A DNA stretch of 35,592 nucleotides, from the IMG/VR virus record IMGVR_UViG_3300025671_000218, positions 1 to 35,592 of that record; one strand, 5' to 3'. The notes beneath the pieces are model-generated. The model was given only the letters and a program-made list of their open reading frames with translations. It ran no database searches and had not been told where the DNA came from. The number at the start of each line of letters is the position of its first letter. The first letter of the stretch is position 1. Below, piece after piece: positions 1 through 6,998 of this stretch. Origin of the DNA: a virus. The position numbers were made by a program, and so were the translations under genes.

Positions 1-231
1 GTTAATGAATCTATGTGCCTTTTGTACGATGTTGTTGTTTAATAACCATTGATACATACCTGTATTCTCTGAGTAGTCTTTTATAGCTATTTCATCTTGT
101 TGTAAGTCAGGTATCCATGCTGTAGCTATTGCTACTAACTCGTTATCGTTTTTATCTACAAGTGTTATAGCAGTACCACCTCTATTATAGTTATCAAACT
201 GCACATCAACGTTGTAATCTAAATATTTCAT
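1..231 (-). CDS. DUF4313-like small protein, 3' end outside window
   Basis: The frame opens with an ATG at 231 and stays open to base 1, so at least 77 residues are present and the C-terminus is missing. It begins MKYLDYNVDVQF and contains IPDLQQDEIAIKDYSENTGM. The pattern of a proline, a short acidic stretch, then IKDYSEN-x-GM resembles small phage and mobile-element proteins of the DUF4313 type, whose function is unknown; I recognised it from memory only. The start shares an ATGA overlap with the stop of the upstream gene at 228-230, so it is the last visible member of a translationally coupled minus-strand run. Confidence 0.75.
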   Translation of the reverse strand, partial: MKYLDYNVDVQFDNYNRGGTAITLVDKNDNELVAIATAWIPDLQQDEIAIKDYSENTGMYQWLLNNNIVQKAHRFIN

Positions 232-428
232 AATAAACTTTTAATATGATTATCTCCATACATATCCATAGTAAGAAACCTACTTGTATCTTTTAAATAC
301 AAGCCATTCTTATCATAGTATAACTTTCCTATCTTGATGATAACGTGGTCATTATCATACAAAATAACCCCACCAAACTTATCTTGTAGATGTAAGGCTA
401 CAAAATAACAGTTTGGCAGGGTAGGCAT
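228..428 (-). CDS. Hypothetical 66-residue protein
   Basis: Function not recognised. I start at the ATG at 428 (MPTLPNCYFVALHLQDKF), 20 bases after the upstream stop. An in-frame GTG at 470 would add 14 residues (MGVKSTL...) and overlap the upstream gene by 22 bases, and cannot be excluded. The sequence alternates hydrophobic and polar residues (GGVILYDNDHVIIKIGKLYY), which suggests a small beta-rich fold. Similar short proteins with a 'GG-x-I-x-Y-x-x-DH' stretch and a 'YYD-x-x-G' stretch occur in Bacteroides phages as far as I remember. The stop overlaps the next start as ATGA. Confidence 0.65.
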   Translation of the reverse strand: MPTLPNCYFVALHLQDKFGGVILYDNDHVIIKIGKLYYDKNGLYLKDTSRFLTMDMYGDNHIKSLL

Positions 429-448
429 AGTGCGTATGTATGAAACTA

Positions 449-1126
449 TTAATGTTGATTTAACTCCCACCTTGCTTTCTTACCAGATAAGAATTGTGTA
501 ATAAGCTCGTCAGTATTTTCTAATTTAGACTTGAGAGTTTTAAGTTGTCTACTCCACTCGGAGTTAAACTCTTCTATTAGTCTTTCTTTAGCAATCTGCT
601 TTAGCTCTTTAAAACTTCTAAGTTCATCACCCCATCTAAATATAAGATACTTCTTTTCTTCATTAGCTACAAAATTAGTCTTACATCCTTCTGGTAATGA
701 TTGTAAAGCTTCTTTTTCTGAACTATAGATATAATCTGTAGACTTACTTTCATTGTTTTCGTAATAATACAGCTTATATTTAATACGATAACCAACACAA
801 ATAGGATCTGGCGTTTTATCGTCATACCATATCTCAATCCTGTTAAAGTAGTTTTCATTCTTACAAAACTTAATCTGCTTTAACCCTTCTAAAGGTATAG
901 GTGTGTGATTATATTTAGATAATTCTAATCTTACAGGACATAATGTATCAAACACATTAGTCATTGCAGTATTCATAAATGGATAAGGACAAGGACTTTT
1001 AGACCCTTCTAAAAAATTACTTTGGTTATCCAGTTGTAATTCTTTAGCTAACTCTAACCATTCGTCTGTCTTTTCAAATATGACATCATTAAATTCTTGT
1101 TGATAATATGTTTCAAACTGGCTCAT
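449..1126 (-). CDS. Hypothetical 225-residue protein
   Basis: No family recognised. The ATG at 1126 gives MSQFETYYQQEF. The N-terminal third is acidic and helical; the middle (residues ~85-160) looks like beta strands with many aromatic residues (YFNRIEIWYDDKTPDP, RIKYKLYYYENNES); the last 60 residues are charged and helical (ELRSFKELKQIAKERLIEEF), compatible with a coiled coil. The start overlaps the end of the upstream DnaA-domain-like gene by 14 bases. No catalytic motif or membrane segment is visible. It belongs to the run of uncharacterised genes at the distal end of the minus-strand block. Confidence 0.7.
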   Translation of the reverse strand: MSQFETYYQQEFNDVIFEKTDEWLELAKELQLDNQSNFLEGSKSPCPYPFMNTAMTNVFDTLCPVRLELSKYNHTPIPLEGLKQIKFCKNENYFNRIEIWYDDKTPDPICVGYRIKYKLYYYENNESKSTDYIYSSEKEALQSLPEGCKTNFVANEEKKYLIFRWGDELRSFKELKQIAKERLIEEFNSEWSRQLKTLKSKLENTDELITQFLSGKKARWELNQH

Positions 1127-1418
1127 ATAATAAATGTTTTAGTGATAATTTATAAATATTGTGTAACTTTTCTACTATTTGTTGGTCTGCTAAATCTCTT
1201 GTATGGTAGTTATAGTTTAATACAGTCGCTATAGTCAAGTCAAGCAAATTAGCTATACAAGACGAGTATATACCTATATATGTATATAAAATATATATTG
1301 CGTATCTTTGAGCTTCTCTTTTACGTCTTTTCTCAGTAGAAAATTTAGTATCAGACAACAAATTGTAACATTGAAAATAATAGTAATCATACAATATCTT
1401 TAAAAATTTACTATCCAT
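1113..1418 (-). CDS. DnaA domain IV-like DNA-binding protein
   Basis: A 101-residue basic protein. Residues ~30-90 follow the layout of the C-terminal DNA-binding domain of DnaA (Bac_DnaA_C): a basic lead-in (TEKRRKREAQRYAIYILY) like RKREVVLARQIAMYLL, then a helix-turn-helix (CIANLLDLTIATVLNYNYH) at the position of IGRxFxxRDHTTVLxAxRK. The RDHTT signature that reads the DnaA box is not conserved, so DNA specificity must differ. There is no AAA+ domain, so this is only the DNA-binding module. A second, distant paralogue lies at 15235-15516. Its ATG overlaps the ATG of the plus-strand gene at 1417. Assignment is by eye; a repressor or replication accessory role is inference. Confidence 0.55.
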   Translation of the reverse strand: MDSKFLKILYDYYYFQCYNLLSDTKFSTEKRRKREAQRYAIYILYTYIGIYSSCIANLLDLTIATVLNYNYHTRDLADQQIVEKLHNIYKLSLKHLLYEPV

Positions 1419-1863
1419 GGTTAAGAAAGTTGAAATTTTTACTAAGCAATTAATATTGTTTCTATCTGCTATAACTCCTGCGTTTTTAGTAATATGTATT
1501 CTTACAATAGGTGTATTTAATGGCTATTTAGAAACTATACACTATACAGAAGTAATAGGTAAATTATCTTGGATACCTGGTACTATGTTTGCAGGTCTAA
1601 GATTTGCGTCAGGACTGGGTGGTGTAAAGATGTTTATGGCATCTGATAGAATACGTGGAGGCTTCTTTGTCTTTATAAGTGTTATGCTTACAGTATGGGT
1701 ATCTACCCATTCTAAACAGATGGCATCATCTATCGCACTAACAGAACTGCAATATAACAACGCCTTATGGTTTGTAAGGACATCATTATGGACAGGACTG
1801 TTAGGCGAATTAATGATGGCTGCCTATATGACAGCAAAGCGTAAAAGACAACCTAGAGTGTAA
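1417..1863 (+). CDS. Integral membrane protein, counter-oriented
   Basis: The only clear plus-strand gene within the minus-strand replication half. The 148 residues contain three or four likely transmembrane segments: ~11-34 (LILFLSAITPAFLVICILTI), ~50-65 (weak, GTMFAGLRFASGLG), ~80-96 (GGFFVFISVMLTVWVS) and ~117-138 (ALWFVRTSLWTGLLGELMMA), and it ends in a basic tail (TAKRKRQPRV). Size and topology allow a holin or a small inner-membrane protein, but no signature decides this. Its start codon shares bases with the start of the divergent gene (CCATGG at 1415-1420), and its 3' end overlaps the convergent gene by 11 bases, so it is tightly wedged between neighbours. The opposite-strand frame is much shorter and less protein-like. 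Confidence 0.7.
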   Translation: MVKKVEIFTKQLILFLSAITPAFLVICILTIGVFNGYLETIHYTEVIGKLSWIPGTMFAGLRFASGLGGVKMFMASDRIRGGFFVFISVMLTVWVSTHSKQMASSIALTELQYNNALWFVRTSLWTGLLGELMMAAYMTAKRKRQPRV

Positions 1864-2140
1864 TTATTGTTTGGTTACATACCATAGATATAAAGTCTAT
1901 CTTCTTACCTATGTAAAACTTACTACCTTTTAATACTATATACGTATTAGGGTATTTCCAGTTTAAGAACTTAGATATTAAGATAGCATCGTCTTCTATA
2001 CCTTCTATTATTGCTGCACCGTTTATACCTAGTCTATATTCATCGTAATCTGTAAAGTTTTGGTTCATAAACTTACGCAACATATAGTCTGTAACCTTAA
2101 ATTCATCTACAAACTCACTTAATGTGGATACTACTATCAT
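1853..2140 (-). CDS. Hypothetical 95-residue protein
   Basis: No family recognised. Starts at an ATG at 2140 (MIVVSTLSEFVDEFKV), overlapping the upstream gene's stop by 26 bases. Composition is mixed alpha/beta with a C-terminal strand-rich part (NTYIVLKGSKFYIGKKIDFI). No membrane segment or metal-binding motif is visible. The 3' end overlaps the convergent plus-strand membrane protein gene by 11 bases. Confidence 0.6.
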   Translation of the reverse strand: MIVVSTLSEFVDEFKVTDYMLRKFMNQNFTDYDEYRLGINGAAIIEGIEDDAILISKFLNWKYPNTYIVLKGSKFYIGKKIDFISMVCNQTIITL

Positions 2141-2309
2141 TTATTAAATCTTTAATATCTGTATAAGCAAGTTCAAACTCATGAAATGAAGATTGTCCAC
2201 TTTCTATCTCGTCATAAGCTAATGTAACATACTCTTCAATTTGGTCTGATAAATCTGGATATTCCTTTAGCCAGACCTCTACTTGTTCTAAAAATGTTTT
2301 TTCATCCAT
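2115..2309 (-). CDS. Hypothetical 64-residue acidic protein
   Basis: Function unknown. Starts MDEKTFLEQVEVWLKEYPDL and is mostly helical and acidic (EEYVTLAYDEIESG). It overlaps the upstream gene by 22 bases and the downstream gene by 26 bases, so it probably depends on coupled translation. No cysteine cluster, membrane segment or recognisable fold was seen. Confidence 0.6.
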   Translation of the reverse strand: MDEKTFLEQVEVWLKEYPDLSDQIEEYVTLAYDEIESGQSSFHEFELAYTDIKDLINDSSIHIK

Positions 2310-2926
2310 TTGTTTAATATTTCTTTGTTTAAATCTAAAGGCAAGTCTAACTCCCTATCGTCATCTACTTCAATAGTAGTGCCAAAATACTCATTTAGTT
2401 TTGATTCAAACGTCTTTCTATAGTCTGGATGTTTAGTCAATACACCATAAACGTGACTAATCTCTGTTTTACTTTTGTTTTTAATAAACAACTGTTTTAG
2501 TTGTGCATCTGTATACATCAAGCTATATTTAGACTCTAAAAACATATCATAACTACTTAGAAAAGCATCTGGTATCTTTAATACCACACAATGATAGCGA
2601 CCTACCTCGTAAGCATAATCGTCAATATAAAAGTGCATCGTCCTTACATAGTCTAAATAACGCAATAGGTTCTGTCTGCTTTTAACAGCATCTACATATT
2701 TATTATCTACATAGCTACCGTTTATGTCATAGACAAAATATAGAAATCCGTAACTATCTTTGCCTTTGGCATATTCATAACAAACATCTCCTATTGCGCT
2801 GCAAATTAAACTGGGTCTGACTTTCTTGTATATTATTTTGAACGTATTACTATAGCTATTTAAGATAGGTATAAGATATTTAGCACTTTTATTGTGGTAA
2901 AACTGACCTAACTTAAATTCTATCAT
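2288..2926 (-). CDS. Hypothetical 212-residue protein
   Basis: No family recognised. The ATG at 2926 forms an ATGA overlap with the stop of the upstream gene. The protein (MIEFKLGQFYHNKSAKYLIP...) has an N-terminal beta-rich half with many tyrosines (YGFLYFVYDINGSYVDNKYV), a central helical part, and a C-terminal region ending ILNKWMKKHF. There is no nucleotide-binding loop or obvious nuclease motif. Context in the same coupled run as the 268-residue protein upstream suggests an accessory role in phage DNA metabolism or host takeover, but that is only position-based. Confidence 0.65.
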   Translation of the reverse strand: MIEFKLGQFYHNKSAKYLIPILNSYSNTFKIIYKKVRPSLICSAIGDVCYEYAKGKDSYGFLYFVYDINGSYVDNKYVDAVKSRQNLLRYLDYVRTMHFYIDDYAYEVGRYHCVVLKIPDAFLSSYDMFLESKYSLMYTDAQLKQLFIKNKSKTEISHVYGVLTKHPDYRKTFESKLNEYFGTTIEVDDDRELDLPLDLNKEILNKWMKKHF

Positions 2927-3729
2927 GCGAATAGTTTATGTGCTTTTAAAATAATATCTGGTGCTTGTAGTGCGTCTGTCTTACGAGATACACTAGCAGT
3001 TAAAGCTTGATAAATATCATACTTAGTATAAGCCTTACTTGGATTATAGTAGATATTCTCAATACCTTTATGGTCGCCTGGTACTTGTAATAACCTTAAC
3101 ATATTAATAAAGTTATTAACTAATCCGCTATTTTCTTTAGCTACAATTCTTCTACTTAATGTACCTAACAACAAGTTCAAATCATCTTCTCTATACGTAG
3201 TCTCTGTCATATCTTGTAGAATATTAACATACTGCTCTTTCTCAGTTGCAATATTCTCTAGATATGTAGGAACACACGAATATAACGCATCAAAATCACT
3301 ATCGTTAAAGTGTCTTTTAGTTATGTGCGATGCTCCAAATATACACATATTTAAACATGCACGTCTTTTATAACCACTATAAACTTTAGCTACAGGATTC
3401 TGAACATCAAGCGCATAGATAAAGCCAATAACCTTATCATACTGGTCTTCTTGTGTTAGCTGTAAAGAATCATCAAGTACAGCTTCAAATGCTACTCTCT
3501 CATAAGTGTCATACGACTCCTTTACATTCTCTATACCATAAGCATCCTTCTCAAAGTCTATAGCTTGACCTTTAGGCGTCTTAGCTCTGATAACATACTC
3601 TTTAGTAAATGGCTTTACAGCTTGAATAAACGGTTTTAAGATCTCTCTAGCAGGTTGAAATACTGCTTGACCTCTCTTTAAACTGTGACTATTAGCTAAC
3701 TGCTCTTTAGTGATTTCCAAGTATTCCAT
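2923..3729 (-). CDS. Hypothetical 268-residue protein (weakly DUF932-like)
   Basis: A soluble, mostly helical protein beginning MEYLEITKEQLANSHSL. The middle (YSGYKRRACLNMCIFGASH at residues ~119-137) and the preceding 'DKVIGFIYALD' faintly recall DUF932-type phage/plasmid proteins, in which a cysteine-containing 'R-x-x-C-x-N' stretch precedes a long helical C-terminus. This is a weak resemblance and I would not transfer a name from it. The gene overlaps the upstream gene by 23 bases and the downstream gene by ATGA. No membrane segment; no visible catalytic motif. Confidence 0.65.
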   Translation of the reverse strand: MEYLEITKEQLANSHSLKRGQAVFQPAREILKPFIQAVKPFTKEYVIRAKTPKGQAIDFEKDAYGIENVKESYDTYERVAFEAVLDDSLQLTQEDQYDKVIGFIYALDVQNPVAKVYSGYKRRACLNMCIFGASHITKRHFNDSDFDALYSCVPTYLENIATEKEQYVNILQDMTETTYREDDLNLLLGTLSRRIVAKENSGLVNNFINMLRLLQVPGDHKGIENIYYNPSKAYTKYDIYQALTASVSRKTDALQAPDIILKAHKLFA

Positions 3730-3967
3730 TGATTAGTTTTTGATTATTAAAATAATTAGACATAATTGCATCTGTATCATCTGGCTCATATACAACAGGT
3801 ATATCAACAATACTAATTAATTCAGTTGTACCATTAATATATTCTTGTTTAAGAGCTTCATAAAGCTTAGTTAAAGTCTGATGCACGACTTTCTTTTCTG
3901 CTTGTTTAGCTATATCTATAGCTATATCAAGCTTCTTCATTGTTCTGATGTAGTAATTCAAGTCCAT
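3707..3967 (-). CDS. Hypothetical 86-residue helical protein
   Basis: Begins MDLNYYIRTMKKLDIAIDIA and is predicted by eye to be two long helices (residues 8-42) followed by an acidic loop (YEPDDTDAIMSNYF). Function unknown. It overlaps the RecB-like nuclease gene upstream by 10 bases and the 268-residue gene downstream by 23 bases, so it may be co-translated with the nuclease. An in-frame ATG at residue 10 is a possible alternative start. Confidence 0.6.
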   Translation of the reverse strand: MDLNYYIRTMKKLDIAIDIAKQAEKKVVHQTLTKLYEALKQEYINGTTELISIVDIPVVYEPDDTDAIMSNYFNNQKLINGILGNH

Positions 3968-4851
3968 AACTTTAATAGTTTAACACCTTCTTCTTCTGGA
4001 TTCATAAGCTTATCAAACGCATCTCTATAACCATAAATATCATACTCTGCTTTCCATTCGTTGTGTGGAGTATATACAGTATTATAGATAGCTTTTGCAC
4101 CCCACTCGCCTATATACAAATCTTCTTCTGATAATACGTAAGTATCTGCTTGTGTTTCGCCTACTACGATAAACATAAAAGGTTCGATTGGTATATTAGG
4201 ATACTCTAACTGTAATAACTTTGTATAAAACGCAGCTTGTATGTCATATCTAAACATTTTAGCTGACTTTTCAAAGTTATGGCTTGTATACTTAATATCT
4301 ATAGGTTGAATAGTATCACCTATAAATACTATATCAAGCATACCTTTACAAAAAAAGTCTTTGTTGTTATGCCTAACGTCTTGATACAGCTCTAACTGAT
4401 TATATCTATCACCTTGTAGTTTAAGTTCATTAAGCTGCTGCATAACTTTAAGCGCTAATAAATTAGCTTGGGTATACTGCTCATGACTAATAATAGTCTT
4501 ACCTACACTTGCTATCTTCTGGTTAATGTAGTTTGTGTGAGAAGTTACCTTCTCTACTTTCTTCTCCATTGACCACGCTCTATTACCTATGTAATTAAGC
4601 TCTTCAATAGCACGTTCATAAGACCTGTCTTCATAAGTAAATGCTAAATCGATAATAGCTTTTATAGTATCTGATGGCATTTCTTCGTTACTCAATACAA
4701 AATAAGTATCTCTAAACTTATCTTCTTGTGTAACAAGCATGTCTATCATACTACCCATAGTCATACCACTACTTTCTTTCTTCTCGCTGTGTCCATATAA
4801 CACACGTTTAAGATAAGTTTGACTAATAGCATCTACGTCCAAATACGACAT
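3958..4851 (-). CDS. PD-(D/E)XK exonuclease, RecB/Cas4-like fold
   Basis: A 297-residue protein with the landmarks of phage RecB-type nucleases. An N-terminal 'S-x-x-x-LK' and 'GSMIDML' (33-39) takes the place of the GxxxH motif. The core strand pair is KGMLDIVFIGD (D173) and QPIDIKYTS (D185-x-K187), followed by RYDIQAAFY (Q205, Y209), the QxxxY motif of this family. The expected reaction is Mg-dependent exonucleolytic DNA cleavage, useful in recombination or host DNA degradation. The usual motif-I histidine appears as Asp37, which is a deviation. The upstream neighbour is a dCMP deaminase (19-base overlap), in line with a nucleotide-recycling cluster. Start at the ATG at 4851. Confidence 0.8.
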   Translation of the reverse strand: MSYLDVDAISQTYLKRVLYGHSEKKESSGMTMGSMIDMLVTQEDKFRDTYFVLSNEEMPSDTIKAIIDLAFTYEDRSYERAIEELNYIGNRAWSMEKKVEKVTSHTNYINQKIASVGKTIISHEQYTQANLLALKVMQQLNELKLQGDRYNQLELYQDVRHNNKDFFCKGMLDIVFIGDTIQPIDIKYTSHNFEKSAKMFRYDIQAAFYTKLLQLEYPNIPIEPFMFIVVGETQADTYVLSEEDLYIGEWGAKAIYNTVYTPHNEWKAEYDIYGYRDAFDKLMNPEEEGVKLLKLWT

Positions 4852-5222
4852 GTAATTCCGTTTTTGATTAAGTAATTAATTCCATCCTTATTCCTGTATT
4901 GCTCTGCGTATATTACTTCTGTAATACCTGCTTGTATAATACAAGCTGCACAATGCACACAAGGAGAATGTGTACAATATAAAGTACAACCTGTAAGGTC
5001 TTGCTTGCTGAATAATATAGCGTTTAATTCAGCGTGTAAAACATAAGGATAGGTTGCACCATCTTCACATTCATTATCAGTATTTATAGCTGTTCCATTA
5101 TAGCCAGTACTAACAATTCTGTGCAGGGGGTCTAAGATAATACAACCTACCTTAAGTCTCTTACATCTACTACCTTTAGCTATCTGTTTAGCTATTCCTA
5201 GATAGTATCTTTGCTTCTTCAT
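4833..5222 (-). CDS. dCMP/cytidine deaminase family protein
   Basis: A 129-residue zinc-dependent deaminase of the ComEB/dCMP deaminase type, expected to convert dCMP to dUMP for thymidylate synthesis. It shows the full active site: H63-A-E65 and P87-C88-x-x-C91 for zinc and the catalytic glutamate, plus STGYNGTA at 38-45 and the basic N-terminal helix (KGSRCKRLKVGC). I use the ATG at 5222 (MKKQRYYLG), which has AGAG directly upstream and matches the family start; an upstream in-frame TTG at 5252 would add ten odd residues. It overlaps the nuclease genes on both sides (35 and 19 bases), fitting an operon for nucleotide supply. Confidence 0.9.
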   Translation of the reverse strand: MKKQRYYLGIAKQIAKGSRCKRLKVGCIILDPLHRIVSTGYNGTAINTDNECEDGATYPYVLHAELNAILFSKQDLTGCTLYCTHSPCVHCAACIIQAGITEVIYAEQYRNKDGINYLIKNGITCRIWT

Positions 5223-5628
5223 CTCTAATATAAGAATCCATAAGCTTATCAAAAGTATCTAAATCCATTGTTACATAGGTATTGACAGCTTTTTCATTTG
5301 ACTTAACCTTTTTAGTTACCTTAGTAAATAAAAAATTAAACCCTGTCGGCATTTCTTCTAACGGTTTAACATTAATTGTTAGTGAACTAACAGCTTTACT
5401 TACCATCTTTTTACACTGTACTTGTATTATCTTAATGTAATCAGGTAAATCAGGTTTAAACCATATATCAATCTTCAAAGCATCTAAAGCAGTACTGAAC
5501 TGACGAGTTGTACCTATCTCAGCAACTTTAAAATTTTTGTTGTTAGCTGGTATAAGATTAAACTTATCAGCAAACCACTTTACTGTCCACCTTTCAAATG
5601 AATGTCCTTGCCTTCTTTGATTAGCCAT
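5188..5628 (-). CDS. Holliday-junction-resolvase-like PD-(D/E)XK nuclease
   Basis: I start at the ATG at 5628 (MANQRRQGHSFERW), which removes a 20-residue extension that overlaps the MazG-like gene further. The 146-residue protein matches a phage endonuclease group: G-H-S-F-E12-R-W near the N-terminus, then 'FSTALDALKIDIWF' with D54, then 'IIQVQCKK' with Q71-x-K73. This is the E...D...(E/Q)xK pattern of archaeal-Hjc-like resolvases and related PD-(D/E)XK enzymes, where Q replaces the second acidic residue in some members. The likely role is resolution or trimming of branched DNA before packaging. C-terminus MDSYIRDEEAKIL overlaps the deaminase gene. Confidence 0.75.
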   Translation of the reverse strand: MANQRRQGHSFERWTVKWFADKFNLIPANNKNFKVAEIGTTRQFSTALDALKIDIWFKPDLPDYIKIIQVQCKKMVSKAVSSLTINVKPLEEMPTGFNFLFTKVTKKVKSNEKAVNTYVTMDLDTFDKLMDSYIRDEEAKILSRNS

Positions 5629-5801
5629 TTTATTTTCTCTATGTACTGTGCAGCATCTAATAATTCTTCTTGTAGGTGAGTAAGCCAATAATCTAAATCC
5701 CCTTTGTTATCAGCTAACGTAGTACCATACTCTTCAAATCCTGCAGCAGCACGTTTAACAATCTTCTCAATAATACTATTTGTAATTGGATCTTTCGTCA
5801 T
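5580..5801 (-). CDS. MazG-like nucleotide pyrophosphohydrolase
   Basis: A 73-residue all-alpha protein beginning MTKDPITNSIIEKIVKRA. It carries the signature of short phage MazG-like proteins: 'GFEEYGTTLA' followed by 'YWLTHLQEELLDAAQYIEKI', in which the E-E-x-x-D set binds Mg for NTP pyrophosphate hydrolysis. Such proteins hydrolyse non-canonical or excess nucleoside triphosphates, or lower (p)ppGpp. It is shorter than full MazG domains (~100 residues), which is usual for this phage subgroup. It overlaps the next gene by 49 bases and the Api92-like gene by 26, in a nucleotide-metabolism cluster. Confidence 0.75.
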   Translation of the reverse strand: MTKDPITNSIIEKIVKRAAAGFEEYGTTLADNKGDLDYWLTHLQEELLDAAQYIEKIKWLIKEGKDIHLKGGQ

Positions 5802-6396
5802 ACTTTTTATACAAATCTAATAAATCTTCAGCATATATATCAGAATAATGCTCTGCAATGTATTTAAGTTTTTCGTCTTCATCTTCTATTTCTAAAAACT
5901 CTTCATCATTATATAACTCGCCTATTACTGTTTGTGGATCGTGCTTAGCAAAATATTCATGATATCTACTTTGTTCTTCGTCTACCAACTCACCGTTATT
6001 ATAAACTTTATAACCTGCAAAATCCCAACCCACCTCACTAAATTCAATACGTACTTCTATTCCATATTGCTCACTTAACTTTTGTACAAACTGTACACAA
6101 GGTCCCCATGCAGTATCAAACGACAATATATCGTCATTGTAATAATATTCGTGTACATCCCATTTCGTACCATACTCATGTATGTTATGGTTATACCAAT
6201 CAAAGTATTTACCATTTTCTTGCCTGTCTTGTAAATGTGGTATAGGTTCATCTTTATACCACTTTTCTCTATCAGTAACTACTAGATGTTGAAATAAACC
6301 AGGTTTATCTTCTAATTCAGAATGTTCTAATAATTTATCATCTAACTCTTTTGTAGTACTTAGTAATTCTATACTGTTGTAACACCAGTTTGGCAT
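5776..6396 (-). CDS. Api92/YubB-like ferredoxin-fold protein (DUF1281-like)
   Basis: A 206-residue protein starting MPNWCYNSIEL, the characteristic opening of phage and plasmid Api92-like proteins, followed by a middle 'FDWYNHNIHEYGTKWDVHEYY' and 'LSFDTAWGPCVQFVQKLSEQYG'. The family has a ferredoxin-like fold and no known biochemical role. The C-terminal 60 residues are very acidic (EEFLEIEDEDEKL). The start overlaps the UDG-like gene by 28 bases. The family call is fairly sure; any function is not. Confidence 0.8.
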   Translation of the reverse strand: MPNWCYNSIELLSTTKELDDKLLEHSELEDKPGLFQHLVVTDREKWYKDEPIPHLQDRQENGKYFDWYNHNIHEYGTKWDVHEYYYNDDILSFDTAWGPCVQFVQKLSEQYGIEVRIEFSEVGWDFAGYKVYNNGELVDEEQSRYHEYFAKHDPQTVIGELYNDEEFLEIEDEDEKLKYIAEHYSDIYAEDLLDLYKKYDERSNYK

Positions 6397-6998
6397 GATT
6401 CTACATTTAAAAACCAGTCTAACGGTCTGTTAAAACGCTGTTCGTATAGACTAGCTATTTGTTTAAAATAAGATTTAAATTCTAACTTTTTATTGTAGGC
6501 AAGCGCAGCAGGATGTACAGAATGGAAGTCTCCTTTAACTGTTTCTCTTGCATGCCTACCTAATGTCCAAATAATCACGTCATCGTCTAGATTGTTTAGT
6601 AAGCTTGTACTAAAGTTATTCCACATCTGTATGTCAGAAAGAGGTTGTTGTGGTTGGCAAGTCAAAGATACATTATACAATAATATACCTTGTCGTTCCC
6701 AACCTAACAACCTTGAATCAAGGAGACCAGAGTCTCTTCTTACACCATATTCTCCATACAATTTCCAAGTTAATACTTTTAGACTAAATGGCAAATCATT
6801 ATATGTACGCTTATCAGGCGTAGCAAATGCTAAACCACTACGATCTCTTAAGTTAGGGTAAGGACTTAATCCTACAATAACTACCTTAACTAATTCTGGA
6901 TTTAGATTTAAACATCTAAATACCATATCGTTGTAATCTACTTGTATATTCTCGTGTGGAACGTAATCTAGCCATGACTTTGGAATGTCATGTAACAT
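6369..6998 (-). CDS. Uracil-DNA glycosylase fold protein with altered active site
   Basis: The fold is clear: motif 1 region VVIVGLSPYPNLRDRSGLAF (40-58), 'GILLYNVSLTC' (104-114) at the position of the L-L-x-N-x-x-L-T motif, 'VIIWTLGRHAR' (141-151) at the position of the Ung 'W-G-x-x-A' stretch, and 'HSVHPAAL' (159-166) at the position of HPSPLS. Motif 1 is GQDPYH in Ung; here it is G-L-S-P-Y-P, so the catalytic aspartate is Ser45, while N109 and H162 are kept. It may be a slow or inactive glycosylase, a binder of modified DNA, or an enzyme for another base. It is co-transcribed with dCMP deaminase and MazG-like genes, so a link to dUTP handling is plausible. The start overlaps the primase gene by 31 bases. 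Confidence 0.8.
   Translation of the reverse strand: MLHDIPKSWLDYVPHENIQVDYNDMVFRCLNLNPELVKVVIVGLSPYPNLRDRSGLAFATPDKRTYNDLPFSLKVLTWKLYGEYGVRRDSGLLDSRLLGWERQGILLYNVSLTCQPQQPLSDIQMWNNFSTSLLNNLDDDVIIWTLGRHARETVKGDFHSVHPAALAYNKKLEFKSYFKQIASLYEQRFNRPLDWFLNVESCQTGVTTV

Noticed and set aside
5223-5252. N-terminal extension of the dCMP deaminase from a TTG
   Set aside because: The added residues are unlike the family, and an ATG with AGAG upstream occurs at 5222.
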